A stretch of 64,000 nt of DNA, taken from assembly GCA_021324915.1 (NCBI GenBank), contig JAJPIC010000012.1, forward strand, positions 62,001-126,000, written 5' to 3'. The stretch comes from Beijerinckiaceae bacterium. Lineage in GTDB: Bacteria; Pseudomonadota; Alphaproteobacteria; Rhizobiales; Beijerinckiaceae. Positions 35,932 to 44,901 of this stretch are shown here, in pieces. Position numbers and translations under genes: made by a program. The first letter of the stretch is position 1. Every line of letters starts with the position of its first letter. Below the pieces are notes generated by a model. That model saw only the letters and a program-made list of their open reading frames with translations. It did no database searches and had not been told where the DNA came from.

Positions 35932-36830
35932 AGGAGGTCATCGAAGGTCTCCAACCCTCCTTGCCGGCCTCTGCTGGAGCTTCGAAGATAGATTTGCGGG
36001 CGCGCCGGCAATCGCGAGGCGTGGCGTCTTGGTTCGCCCGCTCTCTGAAGCTGCTGAATGCGCCAGGCGTCAGCGCCACGCTCGTCTTTGCTTTCTTCGG
36101 CGGTATCGGCCTCTATGCATCGACCCTCAACGGCGAATATTCCGCTTTCGTTGCGACGCAAGGCACGGTGCCGGACTTTCTCGCCCGCGCCGCCGGCTTC
36201 GGCGTCAAGGGCGTGACGATCTCCGGAGCCCATGAGCTCCCCGACCGGCAAATCCTCGATGTGGTCGGGATCAGGCCCACCAATTCCCTGCCCTTCCTCA
36301 ATGCCGCGCAATTGCGCGACAAGCTGATCGCCCTTCCGATTATCAAGAATGCGAGCGTCAGCAAGCTCTATCCCAATCGGGTCATGATCGAGGTCGAGGA
36401 GCGCAAGCCCTTTGCGCTTTGGCAAAAGGACGGCGTCCTCAAAGTCATTGCCGCGGACGGAACGCCAATTCCGGGGCTCGACGAATCCCGTTTCACCAGC
36501 CTGCCGCTCGTCGTCGGCGACGACGCCAATCTGCGCATTTCCGACTACGCCGCCCTGCTCGACGCCGCCGCCGATCTGCGCCCGCGCATCAAGGCCGGCA
36601 TGCTGATCGCCGATCGCCGCTGGACCTTGAAGATGACAAATGGGATCGAGGTCAAGCTGCCCGAGGACCGAGCGCCCGCGGCTATCGCCGAGCTCGTGAC
36701 GCTGCAGCATAAGTTCGGCGTGCTCGACAAGAACATCGTGGCGCTCGATCTGCGCTTCCCGGGCAGGCTCATCGCCCGTCTGCCGGAGCCGCTCTTCGAT
36801 GCACAGAACGCGAAAGGCAGCCAGACATGA
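35898..36830 (+). CDS. ftsQ: Cell division protein FtsQ
   Basis: A 310-residue bitopic membrane protein of the divisome. An N-terminal cytoplasmic tail of about 55 residues precedes one membrane helix ([20 protein letters not shown], about 58-77). The POTRA domain follows from about residue 101 ([20 protein letters not shown]), then the beta domain ([20 protein letters not shown], with [11 protein letters not shown]). FtsQ links FtsB/FtsL to the early divisome. It overlaps ddl by 34 bases and ftsA by four (ATGA), so the three genes are translationally coupled. Confidence 0.92.
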   Translation: MDGGRRLLRPVKEVIEGLQPSLPASAGASKIDLRARRQSRGVASWFARSLKLLNAPGVSATLVFAFFGGIGLYASTLNGEYSAFVATQGTVPDFLARAAGFGVKGVTISGAHELPDRQILDVVGIRPTNSLPFLNAAQLRDKLIALPIIKNASVSKLYPNRVMIEVEERKPFALWQKDGVLKVIAADGTPIPGLDESRFTSLPLVVGDDANLRISDYAALLDAAADLRPRIKAGMLIADRRWTLKMTNGIEVKLPEDRAPAAIAELVTLQHKFGVLDKNIVALDLRFPGRLIARLPEPLFDAQNAKGSQT

Positions 36831-38125
36831 GAGCGCTGCCGCCCCGCATGCGGGCCCTTTCGATGCGCAAAAGCGCGCTCCTCTGTGCGCTCGACATCGG
36901 CACGTCGAAAATCGTCTGCCTCGTCGCGCGGCTCGATCCGCTGCCTGAAACGTCGCGCGGGCGCACGCATCGCTGCCGCGTTCTCGGCATCGGCCATCAG
37001 CGCTCGGCAGGAATGAAGGGCGGTATCGTCGTCGACCTAGACCAAGTCGAGGGTGCGATCCGCCGCGCGGTGGATGCCGCCGAGCGCATGGCCGGCGTCC
37101 AGATCGAGAGCGTGATCGTCAACATCACCGGCGGCCGGATCGGTTCCCAACGCTATAGCGGCGAGATCAATATCGGCGGGCGCGCCGTGACCGAGGCCGA
37201 CGTCGAGCACGTGCTCGAAGCCTGCGCCGCGCGCACCAACGTCCAGGGCAAGGCGGTTCTCCATTCCTTGCCGACCGGATTTTCACTGGGCGAAATGCAT
37301 AACATTCGCGATCCGAAGGGCATGGTCGGCCATGTCCTCTCGGCCGATATGCATGTCGTCGCCTGCGATGCGACCGCAGTGCGCAATCTGCTGCTCGCCG
37401 TCGAACGCTGCCATCTCTCGGTCGAAGCCATGGTGACGACGCCCTACGCCTCGGGCTTCGCGGCGCTCGTCGAAGACGAGGCCGAGCTCGGCACCACCTT
37501 GATCGATATGGGCGGGGGAACGACGTCGCTTGCCGTCTTTGCCGGGGGCAGCCTCGTCCATGTCGATGCCTTGGCGCTCGGCGGCAATCACATCACCTTC
37601 GATGTCGCTCGCGGGCTGAGCACGCGGCTTGCCGATGCCGAACGGCTCAAGACGCTTTACGGCGCGTGTCTTCCCTCGATTTCAGACGAGCGCGAAGCGG
37701 TCGCCGTGACGCTTGCCGGCGAAGACGGCGATCAGCCGACCCATGTGCCGAAATCGCAGCTCGTGCGGATCATCAGGCCGCGCGTCGAAGAAATCCTCGA
37801 ACTCGTCCGCGATCGCTTGAAGAGCGCCGGTTTCGCGGCCAATGCGACCTCGCGCTTCATTCTCACCGGGGGCGCCAGTCAGCTCACCGGCATGCCGGAA
37901 GCGGCCAAGCAGATCCTCGCCGGACAGATTCGGCTGGGCCGGCCGCTCGGCATTCAAGGGCTTCCGGAGTCGGCGAAAAATCCGAGCTTCTCGGCTGTCG
38001 TCGGCCTGCTCGTCTATCCGCAGGCTGCAAGAATCGAATATTTTCGCTCCGGGAAGCGTGCCGAAACAGCAACAGGAACAGGCTATATCGCGCGTGTCGG
38101 GCAATGGTTGAAGGAAAGCTTTTAG
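36827..38125 (+). CDS. ftsA: Cell division protein FtsA
   Basis: A 432-residue actin-like ATPase that ties FtsZ to the membrane. Its motifs are ALDIGTSKIVCLVARL (phosphate 1), the 1C subdomain around HRCRVLGIGHQRSAGMKGGI, TLIDMGGGTTSLAVFAGG (phosphate 2), GGNHITFDVARGL, and FILTGGASQLTGMPEAAK (adenosine motif). The last residues, YIARVGQWLKESF, form the amphipathic membrane-targeting helix. It overlaps ftsQ by four bases and is followed by ftsZ after 103 bases. Confidence 0.95.
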   Translation: MRALPPRMRALSMRKSALLCALDIGTSKIVCLVARLDPLPETSRGRTHRCRVLGIGHQRSAGMKGGIVVDLDQVEGAIRRAVDAAERMAGVQIESVIVNITGGRIGSQRYSGEINIGGRAVTEADVEHVLEACAARTNVQGKAVLHSLPTGFSLGEMHNIRDPKGMVGHVLSADMHVVACDATAVRNLLLAVERCHLSVEAMVTTPYASGFAALVEDEAELGTTLIDMGGGTTSLAVFAGGSLVHVDALALGGNHITFDVARGLSTRLADAERLKTLYGACLPSISDEREAVAVTLAGEDGDQPTHVPKSQLVRIIRPRVEEILELVRDRLKSAGFAANATSRFILTGGASQLTGMPEAAKQILAGQIRLGRPLGIQGLPESAKNPSFSAVVGLLVYPQAARIEYFRSGKRAETATGTGYIARVGQWLKESF

Positions 38126-38228
38126 TGATATGAGAAAAACGAATCAGCGCGGCGGTTGATTCGGTTCCGGGGGTTTAAACAACAATGCGGGCGACCTTGA
38201 CCGGCGCTCCAACGTCGAGAGGCCACAC

Positions 38229-39857
38229 ATGTCGATCAATCTCAAAGCGCCTGAGCTCAGGGAACTGAAACCGCGCATCATGGTGTGCGGCATCGGAGGC
38301 GCGGGCGGCAATGCCGTCAACAATATGATCGTCTCCGGCCTGATCGGCGTCGATTTCGTCGTCGCCAACACAGATGCACAGGCGCTCACCTCCTCGCGTT
38401 CGGAGCGGATCATCCAGATGGGCCTGCAAGTCACCGGCGGATTGGGCGCCGGCTCGCAGCCCGAGGTCGGCCGCGCCGCCGCCGAGGAAGTGCTGGAGGA
38501 GATCCGCGATCATCTCTCCGGCGCGCATATGGTCTTCGTGACCGCCGGCATGGGTGGCGGTACCGGCACGGGCGCTGCGCCGATCGTCGCCCGCACCGCG
38601 CGCGACATGGGTATCCTGACCGTCGGCGTCGTGACCAAGCCCTTCCAATTCGAAGGCATCCGCCGCATGCGCATCGCCGAAGCCGGCATATTGGAGCTGC
38701 AGAAATCCGTCGATACGCTGATCGTCATTCCCAATCAGAACCTGTTCCGCGTCGCGAACGAGAAGACCACGTTCGCCGATGCCTTCGCCATGGCCGACCA
38801 GGTCCTTTATTCGGGCGTCGCCTGCATCACCGACCTGATGGTGAAAGAGGGCCTCATCAATCTCGATTTCGCCGACGTGCGCGCCGTGATGCGCGAGATG
38901 GGCAAGGCTATGATGGGCACGGGCGAGGCGACCGGCGAGAAACGCGCCGTGCTCGCCGCCGAGGCGGCCATCGCCAATCCGCTGCTCGACGAAGTCTCGA
39001 TGAAGGGCGCCCGCGGGCTCCTGATCTCGATCACCGGCGGCAATGACCTCACGCTTTACGAAGTCGACGAGGCGGCCAGCCGCATCCGCCAGGAGGTCGA
39101 CGAAGAAGCCAATATTATTCTCGGCGCCACCTTCGATCAGAACCTCGACGGAATGGTGCGCGTCTCGGTGGTCGCGACGGGCATCGAGGCGGTGCCGCAC
39201 TTGCGCGAGTACGAGGCGGCCGAAGCGCGCGTTACCCAAGCTGCCGACCGGCTGCGCGTGCAGACCCAGATCCGGCACGATTCCCCCGTGCACCATGACT
39301 CCATGGAGAGCGAGGTTAAAGCAGCCGGGCATGTGGCTCACGAGCCCGAACCGGTCGCCGCGATGAACCCTGCGCCGACCCCCATCAAGCGCGGCGTCTC
39401 CCTTCAGCCCATCACGCCGCAACCGCGCCACGCGGAGCCGATTGCTCCGGCGGCAGACCCGCAAGCGCCTTTCATCCCGCCCGCCCCGGAGTCGCCGCAC
39501 GTACGGCCGCAGCGTATGCCGCAGATCGAAGATTTGCCCATTCCCGCGCAAAAGCAGATCCGCGCGCATCGCGGCGAACAAGTGCCCGAGCCGCATCCGG
39601 ACTCGAAGCGCCGCACTCTGCTCGAAAGACTGGCTGCATTCGGCGTGAGCCGGCACGAGGACCCGCCGCCGGCACGCGAGATCAGGCCGCAGCCGCCGCG
39701 GATCGCTCAACCGAGCTCGGTCCATGCGGAATATGGCAAGCGTCCGCCCCAGCCGATGCGCCAGCCGGCGCTCGATTCACAGGGCCGCGTCGTCCCGCGC
39801 TCGGTCGAAGAGGATCAGCTCGAAATCCCCGCCTTCTTGCGTCGGCAGTCGAGCTGA
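38229..39857 (+). CDS. ftsZ: Cell division protein FtsZ
   Basis: A 542-residue tubulin-like GTPase that forms the division ring. The GTPase core (about 13-320) has [20 protein letters not shown], the GTP loop [12 protein letters not shown] at 107-118, and the T7 loop [11 protein letters not shown]. After the core is a linker of more than 200 residues rich in Pro, His, Arg and Glu (for example [20 protein letters not shown]), typical of Rhizobiales FtsZ. It ends in the conserved peptide [10 protein letters not shown] that binds FtsA and other partners. GAGAGG before the ATG supports the start. The expected lpxC gene does not follow. Confidence 0.97.
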   Translation: MSINLKAPELRELKPRIMVCGIGGAGGNAVNNMIVSGLIGVDFVVANTDAQALTSSRSERIIQMGLQVTGGLGAGSQPEVGRAAAEEVLEEIRDHLSGAHMVFVTAGMGGGTGTGAAPIVARTARDMGILTVGVVTKPFQFEGIRRMRIAEAGILELQKSVDTLIVIPNQNLFRVANEKTTFADAFAMADQVLYSGVACITDLMVKEGLINLDFADVRAVMREMGKAMMGTGEATGEKRAVLAAEAAIANPLLDEVSMKGARGLLISITGGNDLTLYEVDEAASRIRQEVDEEANIILGATFDQNLDGMVRVSVVATGIEAVPHLREYEAAEARVTQAADRLRVQTQIRHDSPVHHDSMESEVKAAGHVAHEPEPVAAMNPAPTPIKRGVSLQPITPQPRHAEPIAPAADPQAPFIPPAPESPHVRPQRMPQIEDLPIPAQKQIRAHRGEQVPEPHPDSKRRTLLERLAAFGVSRHEDPPPAREIRPQPPRIAQPSSVHAEYGKRPPQPMRQPALDSQGRVVPRSVEEDQLEIPAFLRRQSS

Positions 39858-40221
39858 GCACAACGCCCTCAGGCAATTGCGCTCGGGCGATTTCGCCCGA
39901 GTAAATTCACTTGGGCGATTTTTTGGGCGAGATGTAACAGAGCGCAAGAAAGCTTGATTCTCGTAGCGCTTTCCGCAGTCGTGCGACTTTGCGGCCACAT
40001 GCCCTCCGGTATTGCACTGCGCCTCCCGAGCCGGTCGCAACAGGTACGCCGGCGCGGCTTCCACAATTTCCCGTCTGCGCTGTCCCCGAGGCGCCGCGGC
40101 GCGAGTGCTCGGATGGCCACAGAATTGCCGTTTATCGGGCCGTAGCATCGCGCGGCGTCTTACGCTATGGCACTGGCGTCCCCTCTTTGCGCTATGCAGG
40201 ATTGGCTCCGAGTTGTTCTCA
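39858..40221. other. Gap between ftsZ and bamD where lpxC is expected
   Basis: 364 bases. A hairpin lies at 39882-39901, followed by degenerate GGGCGA units. The remaining ~300 bases carry no supported gene. I compared the three forward frames with LpxC features (a GVGLHSG-like start and the HxxxH zinc motif region) and found nothing convincing. Confidence 0.45.
39882..39901 (+). terminator. Hairpin after ftsZ
   Basis: CTCGGGCG and CGCCCGAG form a perfect 8-pair stem with loop ATTT, 25 bases after the ftsZ stop. No T run follows directly, but an ATTTTTT stretch occurs about 20 bases further on. It is a possible terminator or 3'-end stabiliser. Confidence 0.5.
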
Positions 40222-41142
40222 ATGTCCTTCGCTCCGCTCACAGCCCGTGCTTTTTCCCTCGAAGGCAAATTTGCGAACTGGCCAGCACGGTTCGCCGTGC
40301 TCGCCGCGCTCACCTTGCCGGTCGCCGCATGCGGGTCCTCGTTCGATTCGCTCGACTCTTTGAGTTCATTCAACCCGATGAACCTTTTCGGCGGCGAAAA
40401 GTACTCGCCCAAGGTCGAACCCGATACTGCCCCCGAGCTTCTCTATGACGAGGGTCTCGCCGACATCAACAAGAAGGACTACGACAAGGCGACCGACAAA
40501 TTCAAAGCGCTCGAAAAACAATATGAATATTCCCAATGGGAGCGCAAAGCGCTGCTCATGGAGACGTTCAGCCAATATCAAAACGGCAATTTCGATGACG
40601 CGATCGGCACTGCCCAGCGCTATATCGGCCGCTATTCCACCGCGCCCGACCTCGATTATGTCTATTATCTCGAGGCGATGTCCTATTATAACCAGATCCC
40701 GGACGTTTCCCGCGATCAGGATCGCGCGCAGAAGGCTTCGGTCGTCTTCGGCCAGATCGTCGACAAGTTCCCCAAATCCCAATATGCGGACGATGCGCGC
40801 TATAAATTGCAGGTCACGCGCGACCAGCTTGCCGGCCAGGAGATGATGGTCGGCCGCTTTTATCTGAACCGGCACGAATATACCGCGGCAATCAACCGGT
40901 TCCGCGACGTGCTCGCCAAGTATCAAACGACGCGGCATGCCCAGGAGGCGCTCGAGCGTTTGACGGAAGCCTATCTCGCTCTCGGGATCACGAATGAGGC
41001 GCAGACCGCGGCGGCGGTGCTCGGCCACAATTTCCCGGATTCGCCCTGGTACAAGGACGCCTATGCCCTTTTGCAAGGTGGCGGGCTGAAACCGCACGAA
41101 GACCCGACATCTTGGATTTCCAAGGCTTTCCACCTGAGCTAG
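40222..41142 (+). CDS. bamD: Outer membrane assembly lipoprotein BamD (ComL)
   Basis: A lipoprotein of 306 residues that binds BamA and helps insert beta-barrel proteins. The signal peptide ends in the lipobox LPVAAC with Cys37 as the lipid site. TPR units fill the rest: ELLYDEGLADINKKDYDKAT, DKFKALEKQYEYSQWERKAL, YYLEAMSYYNQIPDVSRDQD, then FGQIVDKFPKSQYADDARY, as in the BamD family. The start is placed at the ATG at 40222 that opens the signal peptide; the frame is open further upstream with unlikely sequence. In Rhizobiales it normally follows lpxC, here it follows ftsZ, and recN comes next as usual. Confidence 0.92.
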   Translation: MSFAPLTARAFSLEGKFANWPARFAVLAALTLPVAACGSSFDSLDSLSSFNPMNLFGGEKYSPKVEPDTAPELLYDEGLADINKKDYDKATDKFKALEKQYEYSQWERKALLMETFSQYQNGNFDDAIGTAQRYIGRYSTAPDLDYVYYLEAMSYYNQIPDVSRDQDRAQKASVVFGQIVDKFPKSQYADDARYKLQVTRDQLAGQEMMVGRFYLNRHEYTAAINRFRDVLAKYQTTRHAQEALERLTEAYLALGITNEAQTAAAVLGHNFPDSPWYKDAYALLQGGGLKPHEDPTSWISKAFHLS

Positions 41143-41367
41143 CCGGTTTTGCCGGCGACGCCCGCACGCTGCGCCCAAGACCGCTTGAATTCTTGCCCGA
41201 TTCGGGGTTCTGATCCCGCGTTCTCGTTTTCTTCCAGCGCGCGTGATCTCGCGGAAGGCGGAATCGCCGCAAGCCCGAGCCGCGGCGCTCAAAGTCAGGG
41301 AGAGAGCTCGATGGCTTCGTCTTTCGAAGCGTCGGGCTCTCCGCGCATATCGGCATAGGGTGGCCCC

Positions 41368-43038
41368 ATGCTCGTTCAGCTCGCAATTCGCGATATTGTG
41401 CTGATCGACAAGCTGGATCTCGAATTCGGCCGCGGCCTTACCGTGCTGACCGGAGAGACGGGCGCCGGAAAATCGATCCTGCTCGATGCGTTCGCCCTGA
41501 GCCTCGGGGGACGCGGCGACGGGTCCCTTGTGCGCCAGGGGGAACCGCAGGGCCAGGTCACCGCTGTGTTCGATCTGCCCTTGGACCACCCTGCAATCGC
41601 TGCCGCCCGCGCACAAGATATCGAGACCGAAGGCGAGCTCATCCTGCGGCGCCTGCAGATGGCGGACGGGCGCACCCGCGCCTTCGTCAATGATCAGCCG
41701 GTCAGTGCGCAGGCTTTGCGGGGAATTGCGCGCGAGCTCGTCGAGATCCACGGCCAGCACGACGATCGCGCGCTCATCAATTCCGACGTCCATCGCCAGC
41801 TGATCGACGCTTATGGCGGCCTTGGCCCGCAATGCGGGCGTGTACGCAGCGCATTCGGCCAATTGCGCGCCGCGCAAGCGGAGCTCGCCGCCGAGCAGAA
41901 ACGGCTCGAAAAGGCGCAGGCCGAGGCGGATTATCTACGCCACGCCCATCAAGAGCTTGTCGCGCTTGCACCGAAGCCGGAAGAAGAAGCAGCTTGCGCC
42001 ACGCGGCGCGCCGAGATGATGCAGGCCGAAAAGGTCAGCGCGGAATTGCGCGATGCAGCCGAAGCGGTCGGCGGCGAAGGCGCCCCACTCGCCGCAATGT
42101 CTTCGACGCTGCGGCGGCTGGAGCGGCGGCAGGCGCAAGCACCGGATCTCATCGGCCCGATTCTGTTGGCGCTCGATACGGCTCTTACCGCTTTCCATAA
42201 TGCAATCGAGGCGCTGGACGCGGCATTGCGTGCGGCAAATTACGACGCGGGCGAATTGGAGCGCGTGGAAGAACGGCTCTTTGCGCTACGCGCCGCAAGC
42301 CGCAAATATTCAGTTGCGGTCGATGACTTGCCGGCGCTCGCAGAACGGATCGCCGCCGATCTTGCCGCTCTCGATGCGGGTGAAATGCGCCTCGAATCGC
42401 TGCGCGAAACGGCGAAAGCAGCGCAGGCGGCCTATGACAGCGCCGCGACCGATCTTTCGGCGGCCCGTAAGCGCGCCGCGCGCGATCTCGAGCGCGCCGT
42501 CAACGCCGAGCTCCCGCCCCTAAAGCTCGAAGGCGCCGAATTCACCGTCAAGTTTCACAAAGAGTCCGCGGCACCGGGTCCCGACGGGATCGATCAGGTC
42601 GAATTCTGGGTCAAGACGAATCCCGGGACCAAGCCCGGGCCGCTCGGCAAGATTGCTTCGGGTGGTGAGCTTGCGCGATTCATGCTGGCGCTGAAAGTCG
42701 CCCTCGCCGACCGCGGCTCAGCCCCGACCCTCGTCTTCGACGAAATCGATGCAGGGGTTGGCGGCGCGGTCGCGGACGCGATCGGTCAGCGGCTTGCGCG
42801 CCTGGCTGCAGACGTTCAAGTGCTCGCGGTCACACATGCGCCGCAAGTGGCGGCGCAAGCTTTCGGCCATTTCCGCATCGTAAAAGACGCATTGGAGAAA
42901 GGCGCGCGCGTGGCAACGCGCGTCACCCATCTCGCGAAGGAGGCGCGCCGCGAGGAGATTGCGCGCATGCTGGCCGGTGCGACGATCACCGAGGAGGCGC
43001 GCGCCGCTGCCGGCCGGCTGCTGGAGCGAACCGGCTGA
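41368..43038 (+). CDS. recN: DNA repair protein RecN
   Basis: A 556-residue SMC-like ATPase for double-strand break repair. The Walker A motif is GETGAGKSILLDAFALSLGG (29-48). The coiled-coil arms lie about 155-370 (for example AAEQKRLEKAQAEADYLRHA). The C-terminal ABC part has the signature KIASGGELARFMLALKVALA and the Walker B LVFDEIDAGVGG, then VLAVTHAPQVAAQA and a closing ARMLAGATITEEARAAAGRL. AGGGTGG before the ATG supports the start. bamD-recN is the normal order in the group; ligA, which usually comes next, is missing here. Confidence 0.96.
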   Translation: MLVQLAIRDIVLIDKLDLEFGRGLTVLTGETGAGKSILLDAFALSLGGRGDGSLVRQGEPQGQVTAVFDLPLDHPAIAAARAQDIETEGELILRRLQMADGRTRAFVNDQPVSAQALRGIARELVEIHGQHDDRALINSDVHRQLIDAYGGLGPQCGRVRSAFGQLRAAQAELAAEQKRLEKAQAEADYLRHAHQELVALAPKPEEEAACATRRAEMMQAEKVSAELRDAAEAVGGEGAPLAAMSSTLRRLERRQAQAPDLIGPILLALDTALTAFHNAIEALDAALRAANYDAGELERVEERLFALRAASRKYSVAVDDLPALAERIAADLAALDAGEMRLESLRETAKAAQAAYDSAATDLSAARKRAARDLERAVNAELPPLKLEGAEFTVKFHKESAAPGPDGIDQVEFWVKTNPGTKPGPLGKIASGGELARFMLALKVALADRGSAPTLVFDEIDAGVGGAVADAIGQRLARLAADVQVLAVTHAPQVAAQAFGHFRIVKDALEKGARVATRVTHLAKEARREEIARMLAGATITEEARAAAGRLLERTG

Positions 43039-43072
43039 TCGCGGGCAATCGAGCCGGAACGTCGGAGCACCA

Positions 43073-43415
43073 ATGAGCGTCAGCCCCGAGCGCGCGCGAA
43101 CCTTGGCTTTATCTTTGCCCTTCGGCGAGCGAGACGCCGCATTGGCATAGATCTGCCTTTCGCACGCCCCGCAAGATATTCGCGACGCTCGACAAAGAAG
43201 CGCGCGACCTCAACTTGATGTTCAACCAGGATCTTCGCGATTTCTATTGCGAACAAGCACCGCTCGCCTTCAGTCCCGTGCTGGGCGGTTGGGGACGCAT
43301 GGGCGCCACCCGCTGCGACCTCAAATCCGTGGACGAGCCTACGTTAATGTCTGCTTTGAAAGCGGCCCACCAGCTCGCCGCGCCGAAACCGAAGAGCCGG
43401 AAGGTCCGCGCCTAA
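43073..43415 (+). pseudogene. MmcQ/YjbR (DUF419)-family gene with one frameshift
   Basis: Translation from the ATG at 43073 gives MSVSPERARTLALSLPFGE and then runs into a stop at 43148. From 43131 the next frame continues without a break: ETPHWHRSAFRTPRKIFATL, then DKEARDLNLMFNQ, SPVLGGWGRMGATRCDLKSV and a Lys/Arg-rich tail ending at 43415. Together they form a complete protein of about 113 residues of the MmcQ/YjbR family, which has a CyaY-like fold and probably binds DNA. Skipping one base (about 43130) restores the gene. It is either a sequencing error or a very recent inactivation, since the second frame shows no decay. Confidence 0.75.
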
Positions 43416-43948
43416 GGAGAGCCGTCGGTGATGAGGCCGCGCGGCGTCACGACGACCCATTTGTCACGGCGTTTCTCGATCGCCAGAACTTCCCCGACTC
43501 CCGGCAGCAACGATCCCCGCCTGATGCGATAGACATCGTCGCCGGCCACGACAATCGCCGCGCCGTCCTGAGCTTCGCGCAGCACATAAGTGCCGATGAT
43601 CGGCTCCGGCAGATCGCTAGCTTGGACCGATGGTTTCGCGGGGATGGCGCCAGTGGCCGTATAATCGATGTCGGCCTGTTCGCTCGCCGGCCTCCTCCCA
43701 TAATTGTTCGGCTCCGCGAAAATCATCAGGTGCTCTATGCCGCCGAACATCGGATGCGGATGATCGGTCGAGACCATGTAAGTCGCAAAGCTCGCCGAAA
43801 CCACGGCAGCGCAAATGCCGCCGCTGACGATCACCTTGTCGACGAAAGGAATGCCGCGCGGCCTCGGGCGGGCAAAGCCCTGCGCGGCAGATCGCATGAA
43901 GCGATCCGCTTTGGATTTGCGCCCTGAATTTCGCAGCGGTCCGGCCAT
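43412..43948 (-). CDS. Hypothetical membrane-anchored protein
   Basis: A 178-residue protein of unknown function. A basic cytoplasmic start (RNSGRKSKADRFMRSAAQGF) precedes one membrane segment (VDKVIVSGGICAAVVSASFA, about residues 37-56), leaving about 115 residues in the periplasm. The C-terminal part contains a compact beta-rich pattern, EPIIGTYVLREAQDGAAIVV, AGDDVYRIRRGSLLPGVGEV and KRRDKWVVVTPRGLI, which resembles a small SH3-like or secretin-accessory fold, though I cannot name a family. GCAGG precedes the ATG. It is the last gene of the minus-strand flagellar block, after a module A repeat, and overlaps the end of the YjbR pseudogene by four bases. Confidence 0.6.
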   Translation of the reverse strand: MAGPLRNSGRKSKADRFMRSAAQGFARPRPRGIPFVDKVIVSGGICAAVVSASFATYMVSTDHPHPMFGGIEHLMIFAEPNNYGRRPASEQADIDYTATGAIPAKPSVQASDLPEPIIGTYVLREAQDGAAIVVAGDDVYRIRRGSLLPGVGEVLAIEKRRDKWVVVTPRGLITDGSP

Positions 43949-43961
43949 TCAACCTGCCTTA

Positions 43962-44012
43962 GATCACGATGCTTTTTGAATCGGATCGATCCAAAAGCAC
44001 GCATTCGCGCTA
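43962..44012. repeat. Module A palindrome at the end of gene 44010-44426
   Basis: GATCACGATGCTTTTTGAAT, then CGGATCGATCCAAAAGCACG and GCATTCGCGCTAG. It is the module A core with a changed right arm; the last bases, CTAG, form the TAG stop codon (44010-44012) of the upstream gene. The sequence after that stop, CGCGAATGCG, resembles the edge AGCGGGATGCG of module B. Confidence 0.7.
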
Positions 44013-44426
44013 GCGTCCGATAAACTCATGCGCCTCTTTGAACGACGCAAAGCGGCGCAGGCCGAGCAACGTCTCGACCTCCACCGAGCCGTCGCCGAAG
44101 AGGACATAGGGGCGGTCCTTGAGCCGGCCGCGCTGCACGACATTGACCGGACGAGAAAGGTTCTGCTGACCGGGCTTGGCCGTGCGTTCAAGCACGGTAT
44201 CGAAGAAATTCTTCAATGCACCGAAACCCGTCTGCAGCGCGCCGAGAACCGCAAGTCCGAAGCCGGTGAGAATCGTGGCCTGCGCGATGACAGGCAGATC
44301 GAACGGCAGAGCCCCGTGGCCGAGCAATTTTGCGACGATCTCGACGGTCGGTGCGCCGGAAAGAAGCAGCGCCCAGCCGAGCGCCACGACCATGAGACCG
44401 ATCCAGGTCATTTTATCAAAAGACAT
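44010..44426 (-). CDS. Hypothetical membrane protein of the flagellar cluster
   Basis: A 138-residue protein of unknown function. Two membrane segments are visible: IGLMVVALGWALLLSGAP (about 8-25) and QATILTGFGLAVLGALQTGF (about 48-67). The cytoplasmic or periplasmic C-terminus ends in a small domain with RGRLKDRPYVLFGDGSVEVE and LLGLRRFASFKEAHEFIG, a pattern seen in other small Rhizobiales proteins. GGAGG nine bases before the ATG is a strong start signal. It lies 25 bases after gene 44452-44901 and looks like part of the same transcript. The stop codon lies in a repeat. Confidence 0.65.
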   Translation of the reverse strand: MSFDKMTWIGLMVVALGWALLLSGAPTVEIVAKLLGHGALPFDLPVIAQATILTGFGLAVLGALQTGFGALKNFFDTVLERTAKPGQQNLSRPVNVVQRGRLKDRPYVLFGDGSVEVETLLGLRRFASFKEAHEFIGR

Positions 44427-44451
44427 TCTAGCCTCCGTCCTGCGACGCGGT

Positions 44452-44901
44452 TCACTTGGAAATCTCGTTCTTCGGAACGAAATTGAGCGCTTGCACGAGC
44501 ACGTCCTTGATCACTTTGGCGTTGAGCCTCTGATTGACCTTTTGCACGAGCGCCGCGGTCAATGCGCCGACGTCGTATTTTTCCAGATGATGGAAATCGA
44601 GATTGGGGTCGGAATAGATGATGCGGAAGGCTTCGTCGTCGAGATAGACTTCCGGCGGGATCGTATCGCGCGGCGCGTTATCGGCGTAAGTGTAGCCGAG
44701 CTGCACCACGACATAGCCTTGAACGGCGCCACCCGCGATCATCGGCACATTGATGGGCTGCATTTTCTCATATTGCAGCTTCTCGGCTGGATGGTCGGGA
44801 ACGACGACGTCCACGTGGTTCAGCTTCCAGGTCGCCGCCGCATAGGCGCTCGCCGCGGTCAGCAGCGAAATCCAGACGCAGCTTGCGATGACCTTCATCA
44901 T
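44452..44901 (-). CDS. Exported protein of unknown function in the flagellar cluster
   Basis: A 149-residue protein with a signal peptide, MKVIASCVWISLLTAASAYA cut near AAT. The mature part has WKLNHVDVVVPDHPAEKLQY, then MIAGGAVQGYVVVQLGYTYA and a C-terminal VIKDVLVQALNFVPKNEISK. That end resembles the C-terminus of FliL (paired beta strand then 'VLIQALNFVPKxEI'), but the rest does not, and FliL proteins are membrane-anchored. I therefore call it only FliL-tail-like. It overlaps the FlgN-like gene by four bases (ATGA), so it belongs to the flagellar operon and may act at the periplasmic side of the motor. Confidence 0.6.
   Translation of the reverse strand: MMKVIASCVWISLLTAASAYAAATWKLNHVDVVVPDHPAEKLQYEKMQPINVPMIAGGAVQGYVVVQLGYTYADNAPRDTIPPEVYLDDEAFRIIYSDPNLDFHHLEKYDVGALTAALVQKVNQRLNAKVIKDVLVQALNFVPKNEISK

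Noticed and set aside
38175-39725. Long open frame on the minus strand (516 codons) across ftsZ
   Set aside because: The FtsZ GTPase motifs and C-terminal peptide fix the coding strand.
39858-40221. A decayed lpxC between ftsZ and bamD
   Set aside because: No frame shows LpxC zinc-binding or substrate motifs, and the space is far too short for the gene.
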